Assembly: GCA_039808025.1 (NCBI GenBank) | Contig: JBDHSK010000006.1 | Span: 1 to 64,000 of the forward strand | Source: Sandaracinobacteroides sp039808025 | GTDB lineage: Bacteria; Pseudomonadota; Alphaproteobacteria; Sphingomonadales; Sphingomonadaceae | Direction of reading: 5' to 3' | Length of the DNA: 64,000 bases | In this document: piece after piece, positions 43,476 to 51,325 of the stretch | How the letters are laid out: each line of letters begins with the position of its first letter | Numbering within the stretch: position 1 is the first letter of the stretch | The notes under the pieces: generated by a model | Told to the model about the DNA's origin: nothing | The model's input: only the letters and a program-made list of their open reading frames with translations | The model's database searches: none | Translations under genes and position numbers: made by a program

Positions 43476-43617
43476 GTGGCCAGGTATGCGAAACCTGCCT
43501 GTCAGCACGCTATGGCCCTCCATGCCCTGAACAGCTGTCAAGGTGCGCTGCCCCGATAAGGCAGCACCGGTGCCTTGCTTGCGTCTGCGGTGCGGCCGCG
43601 CTAGAGCAGCGACGTTG

Positions 43618-43644
43618 GCGCCCGGCACGTTCGGGCGCTGTTTT
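43618..43644 (+). promoter_or_regulatory. Leader hairpin with T-tract before the SapC gene
   Basis: GCGCCCG and CGGGCGC form a perfect 7-bp stem around GCACGTT, followed by TGTTTTC, which looks like an intrinsic terminator. It ends about 20 nt before the SapC ATG, leaving no room for a promoter in between. A weak TTGCGT-17-TAGAGC promoter lies just upstream at 43579-43607. It may be an attenuator, a 5'-stability hairpin or the terminator of the previous gene. Confidence 0.4.
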
Positions 43645-43664
43645 CATTATCGGGAAAGACCTTC

Positions 43665-44420
43665 ATGGCCAGCCAACCGCAACAGCAGCTTCCGTTGTTC
43701 TACAAGAACCTCATCCCGCTGACCTCAGATCTCCATGCCGACTGGGGGCTGGTGCAGCGCGACAATCTGGCCTTTGCCCGCGGCACTCATGCCATTCCCA
43801 TTACCGTCGACGAGTTCATGCTGGCGCAACGCCATTACCCCATCGTGTTTTCCGATCAGGGCGAAGGGGTGCCGCTGGCGCTTGTCGGCCTGAAAGAAGG
43901 CGAGAACCTGTTCATTGACGAGGCCGGTCAGTGGAAGCCGACAGCCTATATTCCCGCCTATGTGCGCCGCTACCCGTTCATGCTGGCCCGCCTTACCGAG
44001 GATGCCGATCTGCTGAGCCTGGTGCTTGATGACACCTCGGGTGCGATTGCCCCGGATGGCTCTGAAAAGCTGTTCGATTCCGAAAAGCAGGCGACTGATG
44101 CCGTGAAAAACATCCTTCAGTTCTGCGAGCAGTTCGAGCAGGCGGTGGCGCGAACCAAGAGCTTCATGGAAGAAGTGAACAAGCTTGGTTTGCTGATGGA
44201 AGGGCAGGCGCAGTTGCAGGCCCCCGGCCAGCCCGAACCGGCGCGCTTCTCGGGCTTCAAGATGATCGATGAGCAGAAGCTGCAGAATATCCGCGGCGAT
44301 CAGGCCCGCAAGATGGTGCAGAATGGCATGATGGGGCTGGTTTATGCCCACCTGTTCTCGCTGTCGCAGATGCGCGAGCTGTTTGCCATCATGAACCCGC
44401 CTGCTCCGGCGGCCGTCTGA
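43665..44420 (+). CDS. SapC-family protein
   Basis: 251 residues. LPLFYKNLIPLTSDLHADWGL near the N-terminus, HAIPITVDEFMLAQRHYPIVFSDQGEG (landmarks), GLKEGENLFIDEAGQW and the IPAYVRRYPFML segment match the SapC family. The name comes from an S-layer secretion gene, but members are widespread in sphingomonads and xanthomonads without proven function; they often neighbour outer-membrane receptors or tryptophan halogenases, neither of which is adjacent here. There is no signal peptide. Confidence 0.87.
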   Translation: MASQPQQQLPLFYKNLIPLTSDLHADWGLVQRDNLAFARGTHAIPITVDEFMLAQRHYPIVFSDQGEGVPLALVGLKEGENLFIDEAGQWKPTAYIPAYVRRYPFMLARLTEDADLLSLVLDDTSGAIAPDGSEKLFDSEKQATDAVKNILQFCEQFEQAVARTKSFMEEVNKLGLLMEGQAQLQAPGQPEPARFSGFKMIDEQKLQNIRGDQARKMVQNGMMGLVYAHLFSLSQMRELFAIMNPPAPAAV

Positions 44421-44460
44421 CTCCTACTGCAATCGCGGGCTAAGGCCGCAACAGACCCAC

Positions 44461-44499
44461 AATGCTCAACACGCCACCCGTCGTGGCGCGTTTAGCATT
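44461..44499. terminator. Long imperfect palindrome between converging genes
   Basis: AATGCT/AGCATT, AAC/GTT and CGCCAC/GTGGCG pair in order with single mismatches between them, giving about 15 bp around a 5-nt loop. It lies between the end of the SapC gene and the end of the M20 gene. A bidirectional terminator is the simplest reading; no T-run is present. Confidence 0.45.
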
Positions 44500-44538
44500 G
44501 GCCGAGCCGATGTCAGCGAGAGCCCCGGCCCGATTCTT

Positions 44539-45855
44539 TCAGGTTCGCGGGTCTCGCGACGGGTTCTGTTCCAGAAAGCGCAGGGCCGTCAGCGCATGGG
44601 CTTTCACCCCCACTTTCAGCACCTTCTCATTGACGGTGAAATTGGGGCTGTGGTTGGGTGGAGACTTTTCCGGCGGAACGCCTTCAGGGCTGGTACCAAG
44701 GAAGTAATAGACCCCGCCGGTCTTGTCGAGGAAGTAGCTGACATCTTCAGAAGCCGTGGCCGGGCTGACATCGGCGCTGACGTTTCCTTCACCTGCGGCC
44801 TCGGTTGCCGGTCCGATCAGCCACTGTGACAGCGACGGTTCATTGTAGGTAAGCGGCCCCGCCAGTGTGAACGTGGTTTTGGCCGTGCTGCCATAAGCAC
44901 TGGCGATCGAATCGACGACCTGCTTCACCCGCTGCTGCAAAGCCTGGCTTTCGCTTCTGTCGAAGGTGCGCATGGTGCCGGTTAGCTGCGCGGTCTGCGG
45001 AATGATGTTGTAACGCACGCCGGCGTTCACGGTGGCAATGGTGAGAATCGTGGGGAAGCGCGTCGGGTCAACTGTGCGCGCCGTCAGCCGGTTGATTTCC
45101 TGAATTGTGGTCGCCACCTGCGACAGGATGTCGATTCCCGCCCATGGAACGGCGCCGTGGGTCTGGCTGCCGTCGATTTCAATGCGCAGCGTCTGCGCTT
45201 CGGCCATCATGCCCTTTGGCCGCCAGCTGAGTGTTCCAGCCTTTCCCGGCCAGACGTGAATTCCAAACGTGGCCTGCGGCACCGGGTTGGCGAAGGCACC
45301 TTCGGCCAGCATCAGCCTGGCGCCACCGTCCTCGCCTACCGGCGGGCCTTCCTCGGCGGGCTGAAAGATGAAGACGATGGTGCCGGGAATATCGGCCTTC
45401 ATGCCTGCCAGCAGTTCTGCGGCGCCCATCAGCATTGCCACATGGGCATCGTGGCCGCAGGCATGGGCCACGCCCACTTCCTGGCCGTTGTAGGTGGCGC
45501 GCACCTTGGAAGCAAAGGGCAGGCCGGTAGTTTCCGTGACGGGCAGGGCGTCCATATCGGCGCGCAAGGCCACCACACCGCCGGGCTTTCCGCCGCGCAA
45601 TACCCCGACAACCCCGGTTTTTCCCACCTGCTCCCGCACATCGAGACCAAGCGATTTCAGGTGTTTTGCCACCAGTGCGGCGGTGCGAACCTCGCGGTTG
45701 CCAAGCTCGGGGTGCTGGTGAATGTCGCTCCGCCAGCTGATTACCTTCGCTTCGAGCGCGTCAGCACGGGCCTCGATGGTTCCCAGCGGCACGGCTGCGG
45801 AAAGCGGTGAGGCGATGGCGGCAATGGCAGCAGCAAACAACAGTGAGGCGCGCAT
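44539..45855 (-). CDS. Exported M20-family amidohydrolase
   Basis: 438 residues. A signal peptide of about 20 residues ends SAA. ISWRSDIHQHPELGNRE is the M20D entry motif. HACGHDAHVAM near 134 supplies metal ligands, and PAEEGPPVGEDGGA near 170 supplies the catalytic glutamate. SQTHGAVPWAGIDI opens the dimerisation domain and PNHSPNFTVNE near 400 holds a late histidine. Relatives hydrolyse N-acyl amino acids or indole-acetyl conjugates. The export signal implies periplasmic action. The substrate is unknown. Confidence 0.87.
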   Translation of the reverse strand: MRASLLFAAAIAAIASPLSAAVPLGTIEARADALEAKVISWRSDIHQHPELGNREVRTAALVAKHLKSLGLDVREQVGKTGVVGVLRGGKPGGVVALRADMDALPVTETTGLPFASKVRATYNGQEVGVAHACGHDAHVAMLMGAAELLAGMKADIPGTIVFIFQPAEEGPPVGEDGGARLMLAEGAFANPVPQATFGIHVWPGKAGTLSWRPKGMMAEAQTLRIEIDGSQTHGAVPWAGIDILSQVATTIQEINRLTARTVDPTRFPTILTIATVNAGVRYNIIPQTAQLTGTMRTFDRSESQALQQRVKQVVDSIASAYGSTAKTTFTLAGPLTYNEPSLSQWLIGPATEAAGEGNVSADVSPATASEDVSYFLDKTGGVYYFLGTSPEGVPPEKSPPNHSPNFTVNEKVLKVGVKAHALTALRFLEQNPSRDPRT

Positions 45856-45962
45856 GAAAGTCTCCGGCCATGAATGATGTTGGCACGCTAGCCCTGCCTG
45901 ACGGGCGAGGCAACTTCATCAGCGCGCTTGACCGTTGGTTCCGGCTTGGCCAAAGCAGGCCT

Positions 45963-46205
45963 ATGCCAGAGACCGGGGATCTGTCGGAACTGAGCTTCGA
46001 GGCGGCGTTGCAACGGCTCGAGGGGATCGTGCGCAAGCTCGAATCAGGGGAGGCGCCACTTGAGCAGGCGATTTCGCTGTACGAGGAAGCCCAGGCCCTG
46101 AAAGCCCATTGCGACGCCCGCCTGTCGGATGCCGAGGCGCGGATTGCCATGCTGCAACTCGATGCCGAGGGGCGGCCGGTTTCCGAAACGCCCTTCGCCA
46201 ACTGA
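45963..46205 (+). CDS. xseB: Exodeoxyribonuclease VII small subunit
   Basis: 80 residues. Partners XseA in degrading single-stranded DNA. LSFEAALQRLEGIVRKLESGEAPLEQAISLYEEAQAL (landmark near residue 9) is the family signature, followed by CDARLSDAEARIAML. The start at 45963 gives the usual length; an in-frame ATG at 45870 adds an unrelated 31-residue leader. It precedes ispA, as in many proteobacteria. Confidence 0.9.
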   Translation: MPETGDLSELSFEAALQRLEGIVRKLESGEAPLEQAISLYEEAQALKAHCDARLSDAEARIAMLQLDAEGRPVSETPFAN

Positions 46206-46241
46206 GGTGGCCTGCGTGCACACAGCCAGTGGGCAGAGCGG

Positions 46242-47141
46242 ATGACACCGCGCAGCACCAGCCTGAAGCCGGCACTCGAGGCCATTGGCAAGGCCATAGA
46301 CGAACGGTTCGACCGGGCGCTTGAGATTCCCGACGACGGACGCGCCGTGCTGTATCAGGCCATGCGCCATGCAGTGATGGGGGGCGGCAAGCGCATGCGG
46401 CCGCTGCTGGTGGTGGCAAGCTGTGACCTCTTTCACCTGGACCGGGAGCGGGCAATGCGGGTGGCGCTCGCCATCGAGGCCGTCCATTGCTACAGCCTGG
46501 TGCATGATGACCTGCCGTGCATGGATGACGACGATCTGCGGCGCGGCAAGCCGACGGTGCACCGGGCGTTTGACGAATCGACGGCGGTTCTGACGGGCGA
46601 CAGCCTGCATGCGCTGGCCTTTGAGTGGCTGGCCGATGAAGCCACCCACGAAGACCCGTATGTGCGCGCTGAACTGGTTCTGGAACTGGCGCGGGCGTCC
46701 GGCCCGGCCGGGATGGCCGGCGGGCAGATGCTTGACCTGGTGGCTGAAACCACCCCGTTCGACCTGCAGACAACCACGCGGCTGCAGCAGTTGAAAACCG
46801 GGGCGCTTATCGGCTTTGCCGTTGAAGCCGGCGCCATCATGGGGCGGGTGGGGCAGGCCACCCGGTTGAAGCTGAAGGGCTATGCCCGCGATCTGGGCCT
46901 GGCGTTCCAGATCGCCGATGACCTTCTCGATGTAGAGGGCAATGCCCAGCTGGCCGGCAAGGCCCTGCGCAAGGATGCTGCCGCCGGGAAATCGACCTTC
47001 GTGTCGCTTCTGGGGGCCGAGCGGGCGCGCAACCAGGCAGAGATGCTGATCGAACAGGCCATCCATCACCTGCAGGGGTTCGGTGCGGAAGCCGACCTGC
47101 TGCGGGCAGTGGCGGCCTTTGCCATAGAACGGGATCATTAG
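46242..47141 (+). CDS. ispA: Farnesyl diphosphate synthase (polyprenyl synthetase)
   Basis: 299 residues. Condenses isopentenyl diphosphate with dimethylallyl and geranyl diphosphate. GGGKRMRPLL near 47 binds IPP. The first Asp-rich motif DDLPCMDDDD is at 89-98, KPTVH follows, and the second Asp-rich motif is in GLAFQIADDLLD near 225. The xseB-ispA order is typical; dxs, often next, is not here and coaD follows after 3 bp. Geranylgeranyl synthesis is a less likely alternative. Confidence 0.92.
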   Translation: MTPRSTSLKPALEAIGKAIDERFDRALEIPDDGRAVLYQAMRHAVMGGGKRMRPLLVVASCDLFHLDRERAMRVALAIEAVHCYSLVHDDLPCMDDDDLRRGKPTVHRAFDESTAVLTGDSLHALAFEWLADEATHEDPYVRAELVLELARASGPAGMAGGQMLDLVAETTPFDLQTTTRLQQLKTGALIGFAVEAGAIMGRVGQATRLKLKGYARDLGLAFQIADDLLDVEGNAQLAGKALRKDAAAGKSTFVSLLGAERARNQAEMLIEQAIHHLQGFGAEADLLRAVAAFAIERDH

Positions 47142-47144
47142 GCT

Positions 47145-47630
47145 ATGCGGACAGGCGTTTATCCGGGCACATTCGACCCTGTCACCCTTGGGCATCTCGA
47201 CATCATTGCCCGCGGTGCCAAGCTGGTTGACCGCCTGATCGTCGGCGTTGCCACCAATCCATCGAAATCACCGCTGTTCACGCTTGAGGAACGGGTGGCT
47301 CATGTGCGTCGCGAATCAGCAGAGATCGCCAATGTCGAGGTGGTGCCGTTCGATGCCTTGCTGATGCATTTTGCCGAGCAGCAACAGGCAACGGTCATCA
47401 TCCGTGGTCTGCGTGCGGTTGCTGATTTCGAGTACGAATTTCAGATGGCTGGAATGAACCAGCAGCTGAACGACGAAATCGAAACCGTCTTCCTGATGGC
47501 CGATGTGGCGTTTCAGCCGATTGCCTCGCGGCTGGTGAAGGAAATCGCCGCTTATGGCGGCAAGATCGACAGTTTCGTGCCGCCAGCCGTTGCCGAAGAT
47601 GTCCGCGAACGTCTGGCAGGACGGCGCTGA
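47145..47630 (+). CDS. coaD: Pantetheine-phosphate adenylyltransferase
   Basis: 161 residues. Transfers AMP from ATP to 4'-phosphopantetheine in CoA synthesis. GTFDPVTLGH (TLGH at 14-17) is the nucleotidyltransferase motif. RGLRAVADFEYEFQMAGMNQ near 87 and SSRLVKE-like SRLVKEIA near 128 are also conserved. It starts 3 bp after ispA and is followed by the cyclophilin gene. Confidence 0.95.
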   Translation: MRTGVYPGTFDPVTLGHLDIIARGAKLVDRLIVGVATNPSKSPLFTLEERVAHVRRESAEIANVEVVPFDALLMHFAEQQQATVIIRGLRAVADFEYEFQMAGMNQQLNDEIETVFLMADVAFQPIASRLVKEIAAYGGKIDSFVPPAVAEDVRERLAGRR

Positions 47631-47683
47631 CTGTGGCCTCTGTTCAGCCCACGGCAAGCCTGTTTGCGCTGTTTGCAGACACC

Positions 47684-48403
47684 ATGATCACCCGAACCCT
47701 TCTGGCGGCTTCCCTGCTGGCTGCCGCCCCGGCGGCAGCACAAACTTCAGCGGCATCTGCGGCGTCACAGCAGCCGGAGGTGCCTGCGGTTACGGTTCCG
47801 TCTGCCAGCGAAGTGATCGCCCGCTTTACCCCCGAACAGCAGGAGGATCTGTGGCTGCTCGACCTTTCGACCGGGGGGCGGGTGGTGATCCAGTTGCGGC
47901 CCGACAAAGCCCCGGCCCATGTCGAGCGTATCAAGACTCTCACCCGCAAGGGCTTTTATGACGGCCTGCAGTTTCACCGGGTGATCGAGGGCTTCATGGC
48001 CCAGGGGGGTGACCCGAAGCGCACCGGCGAGGGCGGCTCCGACCTCCCCGACCTGAAGGCGGAGTTCAACGATCTGCCGCACATGCGCGGCACGGTATCG
48101 ATGGCGCGCACCAGCGACCCGGATTCCGCCAACAGCCAGTTTTTCATCATGTTCCAGCCGATGCTGAAACTCGATCGGCATTATACCGTATTCGGACGAG
48201 TGATTGCCGGAATGCGGTATGTCGATGCGATCGAACGCGGAGAGCCGCCAACCCATCCAACCAGCATACTTCAGGCCTCGATCGCTGCCGACCATAAGCC
48301 GGAACCGGCCTATCCCGAGCAAAAGGCAGTTGAAGATCCGGTGGCAGCGGAAGCCGCCAGGTTGTTGCAATCAGCAGGACAACCGCCAAGGCAGCAGCCC
48401 TGA
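47684..48403 (+). CDS. Exported cyclophilin-type peptidyl-prolyl isomerase
   Basis: 239 residues. A signal peptide of about 20 residues ends AAA before QTSAAS. The cyclophilin domain spans about 70-205: FHRVIEGFMAQGGDPKRTGEGG, RGTVSMARTSDPDSANSQFFIM and YTVFGRVIAGM contain the active-site Arg, Phe, Gln and Phe. It assists folding in the periplasm. The ATG at 47684 opens the signal peptide; a frame start at 47633 would bury it. The tail is Pro/Gln-rich. Confidence 0.9.
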   Translation: MITRTLLAASLLAAAPAAAQTSAASAASQQPEVPAVTVPSASEVIARFTPEQQEDLWLLDLSTGGRVVIQLRPDKAPAHVERIKTLTRKGFYDGLQFHRVIEGFMAQGGDPKRTGEGGSDLPDLKAEFNDLPHMRGTVSMARTSDPDSANSQFFIMFQPMLKLDRHYTVFGRVIAGMRYVDAIERGEPPTHPTSILQASIAADHKPEPAYPEQKAVEDPVAAEAARLLQSAGQPPRQQP

Positions 48404-48430
48404 ACGACGGGCAGTGGCCGGGTATAGACC

Positions 48431-49450
48431 ATGCGCGTTTCCGATTTCGATTTCCAGCTGCCCGAAGACCGGATTGCCCTTCGTCCGGCCAGGCCGCGAG
48501 ACAGCGCCCGGCTGCTGCGGGTAACGCCGACACAACTGGATGATTTCCATGTGCACGATCTGCCCCGGCTGTTGCAGCCCGGTGATGTGCTGGTGGTGAA
48601 TGATACGCGGGTGATACCGGCACAACTTGCCGGCCATCGCGGCGATGCAAGGATTGATGCCACGTTGCATCAACGGCTTGGCCCCTATGTGTGGAAGGCC
48701 TTCGTGCGCAATAGCCGGCGCCTGCACCCGGCAGACCGGATTCTGTTTGCAGCCGGACTGCAGGCCATTGTCGAGGACAAGGGCGCCGATGGTGAAGTCT
48801 GCCTGCGGTTTGAATGTGATGGTCCGCTGGAGCTGGCGCTGGAAGCGGCGGGAACCATGCCATTGCCGCCCTATATCGCCCGTCGTCGTGGAATCGATTC
48901 CGGTGACACCCATGATTACCAGACCATGTTCGCCCGCGAGGCCGGGGCCGTGGCGGCGCCAACAGCTGCCCTGCATTTCACACCTGAACTGAACAGAGCG
49001 CTGCAAGGCATTGGTGTCGAACAGGAAACGCTTACGTTGCATGTGGGGGCCGGAACCTTCCTGCCGGTCAAGGCCGATGATACCGCCGATCACCGCATGC
49101 ACAGTGAATGGGGGCGGGTTCCTGCCGATGTGGCATCAAGGCTGCGGGCCGCCAAAGCCGAACAGCGCCGCATTCTGGCTGTGGGCACGACATCGCTGCG
49201 CCTGCTGGAAGCGTCGGGCCTGCAGCCATTCGAGGGAACGACCGATATCTTCATCACCCCCGGGTATCGGTTTCAGGCGGTCAACGGGCTGATGACCAAT
49301 TTTCATCTGCCGCGATCAACGCTGTTCATGCTGGTCAGTGCGTTGATGGGCCTTGAGCGCATGCATGCCGCCTATGCCCACGCCATCGAGAAGGGCTATC
49401 GCTTCTACAGCTATGGCGATTCGAGTCTGCTGCTGCCGGAGTGTTCATGA
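48431..49450 (+). CDS. queA: S-adenosylmethionine:tRNA ribosyltransferase-isomerase (QueA)
   Basis: 339 residues. Adds the cyclopentane-epoxide from the ribosyl of SAM to preQ1 in tRNA, giving epoxyqueuosine. FDFQLPEDRIALRPARPRD near the start, VVNDTRVIPAQL near 55, THDYQTMFAREAGAVAAPTAALHF (landmark near 157) and LHVGAGTFLPV near 195 are the QueA signature. NFHLPRSTLFMLVSAL lies near 290. Its stop overlaps the start of the CPBP gene, and tgt follows that. Confidence 0.95.
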   Translation: MRVSDFDFQLPEDRIALRPARPRDSARLLRVTPTQLDDFHVHDLPRLLQPGDVLVVNDTRVIPAQLAGHRGDARIDATLHQRLGPYVWKAFVRNSRRLHPADRILFAAGLQAIVEDKGADGEVCLRFECDGPLELALEAAGTMPLPPYIARRRGIDSGDTHDYQTMFAREAGAVAAPTAALHFTPELNRALQGIGVEQETLTLHVGAGTFLPVKADDTADHRMHSEWGRVPADVASRLRAAKAEQRRILAVGTTSLRLLEASGLQPFEGTTDIFITPGYRFQAVNGLMTNFHLPRSTLFMLVSALMGLERMHAAYAHAIEKGYRFYSYGDSSLLLPECS

Positions 49451-50193
49451 CAACAAGCCCCACAGACAAGCAATCGCTCTTCATTGCGCTGGCCGTTGCG
49501 GTCGGGCTGGTGTGGTCGACGTTCAGCGGCGATCTGATGGCCGGGTTTGAATCGCCGTTTCCTTACAGCCGATCGCTTGCTGCTTCGCTTTCTGATGTGG
49601 TTTTCATGCTGTTGCTAGTGGCGGCAGCCAGCGGCCGCCCACCCTCGACCTTGCTGGGGATCACCGGACTGTTCGCCCCCGGGTGGCGGCCGGCCCTGTG
49701 GGGGGCTGCCCTGTTTGGTCCGGCATTGCTGCTGTGCCTGTTGCTGCTGCCACCACCCGCGGTTGTGAAGCCGGCAGAGGTGCTGTGGAGCGGGATTGCC
49801 GGCCCGATCTTCGAGGAAACGGTATATCGCGGGCTGGCGGTAGGGGTGCTGATGCAGCTGGCCGGCTGGCGGTTGCTTCCGGCCTGCCTGATGCCGGCTG
49901 TGTTTTTCGGGATGGTGCACGCATGGCAAGGGGCTGACCTTGCGGAAACCGCCGGTGCGGTGGCGATTACCGGCGTGGGTGGCCTGCTGTTTGGCTGGCT
50001 GTTCTGGCGCTGGAACTGGAACCTGTGGCCGCCGATCATCCTTCATGTCGGCTTGAACCTTCTGTGGATGGTGTTTGCGCTTGGAGAGACGGCCGTTGGC
50101 GGCTGGCAGGGCAATGTGATGCGGATGGCTGTGGTTGCGGGCGCCATCGGCCTCACAGTGTGGATGGTTCCCAAACCCGCGAAAACCGCCTAG
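49447..50193 (+). CDS. CPBP-family intramembrane metalloprotease
   Basis: 248 residues with about six to eight hydrophobic segments. Glu123-Glu124 and Arg128 in FEETVYRGL, a histidine in FFGMVHAW near 156 and another in ILHVGLNLLW near 200 are the CPBP (CAAX/bacteriocin-processing) active-site residues. Some homologues cleave CAAX-type proteins or protect against bacteriocins. Its substrate is unknown. The ATG overlaps the queA stop by 4 nt and tgt begins 10 bp after it, so it sits inside the queuosine operon. Confidence 0.82.
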   Translation: MTTSPTDKQSLFIALAVAVGLVWSTFSGDLMAGFESPFPYSRSLAASLSDVVFMLLLVAAASGRPPSTLLGITGLFAPGWRPALWGAALFGPALLLCLLLLPPPAVVKPAEVLWSGIAGPIFEETVYRGLAVGVLMQLAGWRLLPACLMPAVFFGMVHAWQGADLAETAGAVAITGVGGLLFGWLFWRWNWNLWPPIILHVGLNLLWMVFALGETAVGGWQGNVMRMAVVAGAIGLTVWMVPKPAKTA

Positions 50194-50203
50194 CGCAGCG
50201 ATC

Positions 50204-51307
50204 ATGGCATTTTCCTTTACCATTCACGCCACCGATGGCCGGGCGCGCCTTGGCACTGTCTCAACTGCGCGCGGGGAAATTCGCACTCCGGCCTTCATGC
50301 CGGTGGGTACGGCTGCCACCGTGAAGGCCATGCACCCCGAGACGGTGCGGGCCTGCGGCGCCGACATCATTCTGGGCAACACCTATCACCTGATGTTGCG
50401 GCCCGGTGCCGAACGCATCGCTCGGCTGGGCGGCCTGCACCGCTTCATGAACTGGCAACGCCCCATCCTTACCGACAGTGGCGGCTATCAGGTGATGAGC
50501 CTGGGCGCGCTGGTGAAGATGAGCGAGGAAGGGGTCTCGTTTCAAAGCCATGTCGATGGTTCAAAGCATTTCGTCAGCCCGGAACGGTCAGTCGAAATCC
50601 AGCGGTTGCTGGGGTCGGACATCGTGATGGCCTTCGACGAATGCACGCCGTTTCCGGCAACGCCTGAACGGGCGGCATCGTCGATGCGTCGATCCATGCG
50701 GTGGGCGGGGCGCAGCCGGGAGGCGTTTCTGCGGCAGGAAGGCGGGGCGTTGTTCGGTATCCAGCAGGGGTCGATTGACCGGGCACTGCGGCAGGAATCG
50801 GCAGACAGGCTGATCGAGATCGGGTTTGAAGGCTATGCAATCGGCGGCCTGGCCGTGGGTGAGGGGCAGGAAACGATGTTCGAGGTGCTCGACTATGCGC
50901 CCGGCATGTTGCCGGCCAGCCACCCCCGCTATCTGATGGGGGTGGGAAAGCCATCGGATATCGTCGGCGCGGTGCAGCGTGGAATCGACATGTTCGACTG
51001 CGTGCTGCCCACCCGTTCCGGCCGCACGGCGCAGGCGTTTACCAGCAACGGCACGCTGAACATGCGCAACGCCTGTCATGGCGATGATCCCTCACCGCTG
51101 GACGCTGCCTGCGACTGCCGGGCCTGCACAAACTACAGCCGCGCCTATCTGCACCATCTGTTCAAGGCCGGCGAAATGCTGGCGGCCATGCTGCTTACCG
51201 AACATAATATCCGTTATTACCAGATGCTTATGCAGGGTCTGCGAGACGCCATTGGCGCCGGCCGCCTCGACGCGCATGTCCGTTCACTGAACCTCGGCCC
51301 CGCCTGA
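50204..51307 (+). CDS. tgt: tRNA-guanine transglycosylase
   Basis: 367 residues. Replaces G34 by preQ1 in GUN-anticodon tRNAs. TPAFMPVGTAATVKAM near 28, ILGNTYHLMLRPG near 56, and DSGGYQ with catalytic Asp91 are present. MAFDECTPFPA near 145, the nucleophile Asp in DCVLPTRSGRTAQ near 265 and the zinc site CDCRACTNYSRAYLHHLF near 305 complete it. The start at 50204 is chosen because the protein then opens with FSFTIHATDGRAR, as in homologues. Confidence 0.96.
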   Translation: MAFSFTIHATDGRARLGTVSTARGEIRTPAFMPVGTAATVKAMHPETVRACGADIILGNTYHLMLRPGAERIARLGGLHRFMNWQRPILTDSGGYQVMSLGALVKMSEEGVSFQSHVDGSKHFVSPERSVEIQRLLGSDIVMAFDECTPFPATPERAASSMRRSMRWAGRSREAFLRQEGGALFGIQQGSIDRALRQESADRLIEIGFEGYAIGGLAVGEGQETMFEVLDYAPGMLPASHPRYLMGVGKPSDIVGAVQRGIDMFDCVLPTRSGRTAQAFTSNGTLNMRNACHGDDPSPLDAACDCRACTNYSRAYLHHLFKAGEMLAAMLLTEHNIRYYQMLMQGLRDAIGAGRLDAHVRSLNLGPA

Positions 51308-51314
51308 AGGCGGG
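51299..51314. terminator. Hairpin over the tgt stop codon
   Basis: CCCGCC and GGCGGG pair around TGAA, which contains the tgt stop. It lies between tgt and the converging DAHP synthase gene. There is no T-run; terminator function is inferred from position. Confidence 0.4.
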
Positions 51315-51325
51315 AGGGTCTGCGG

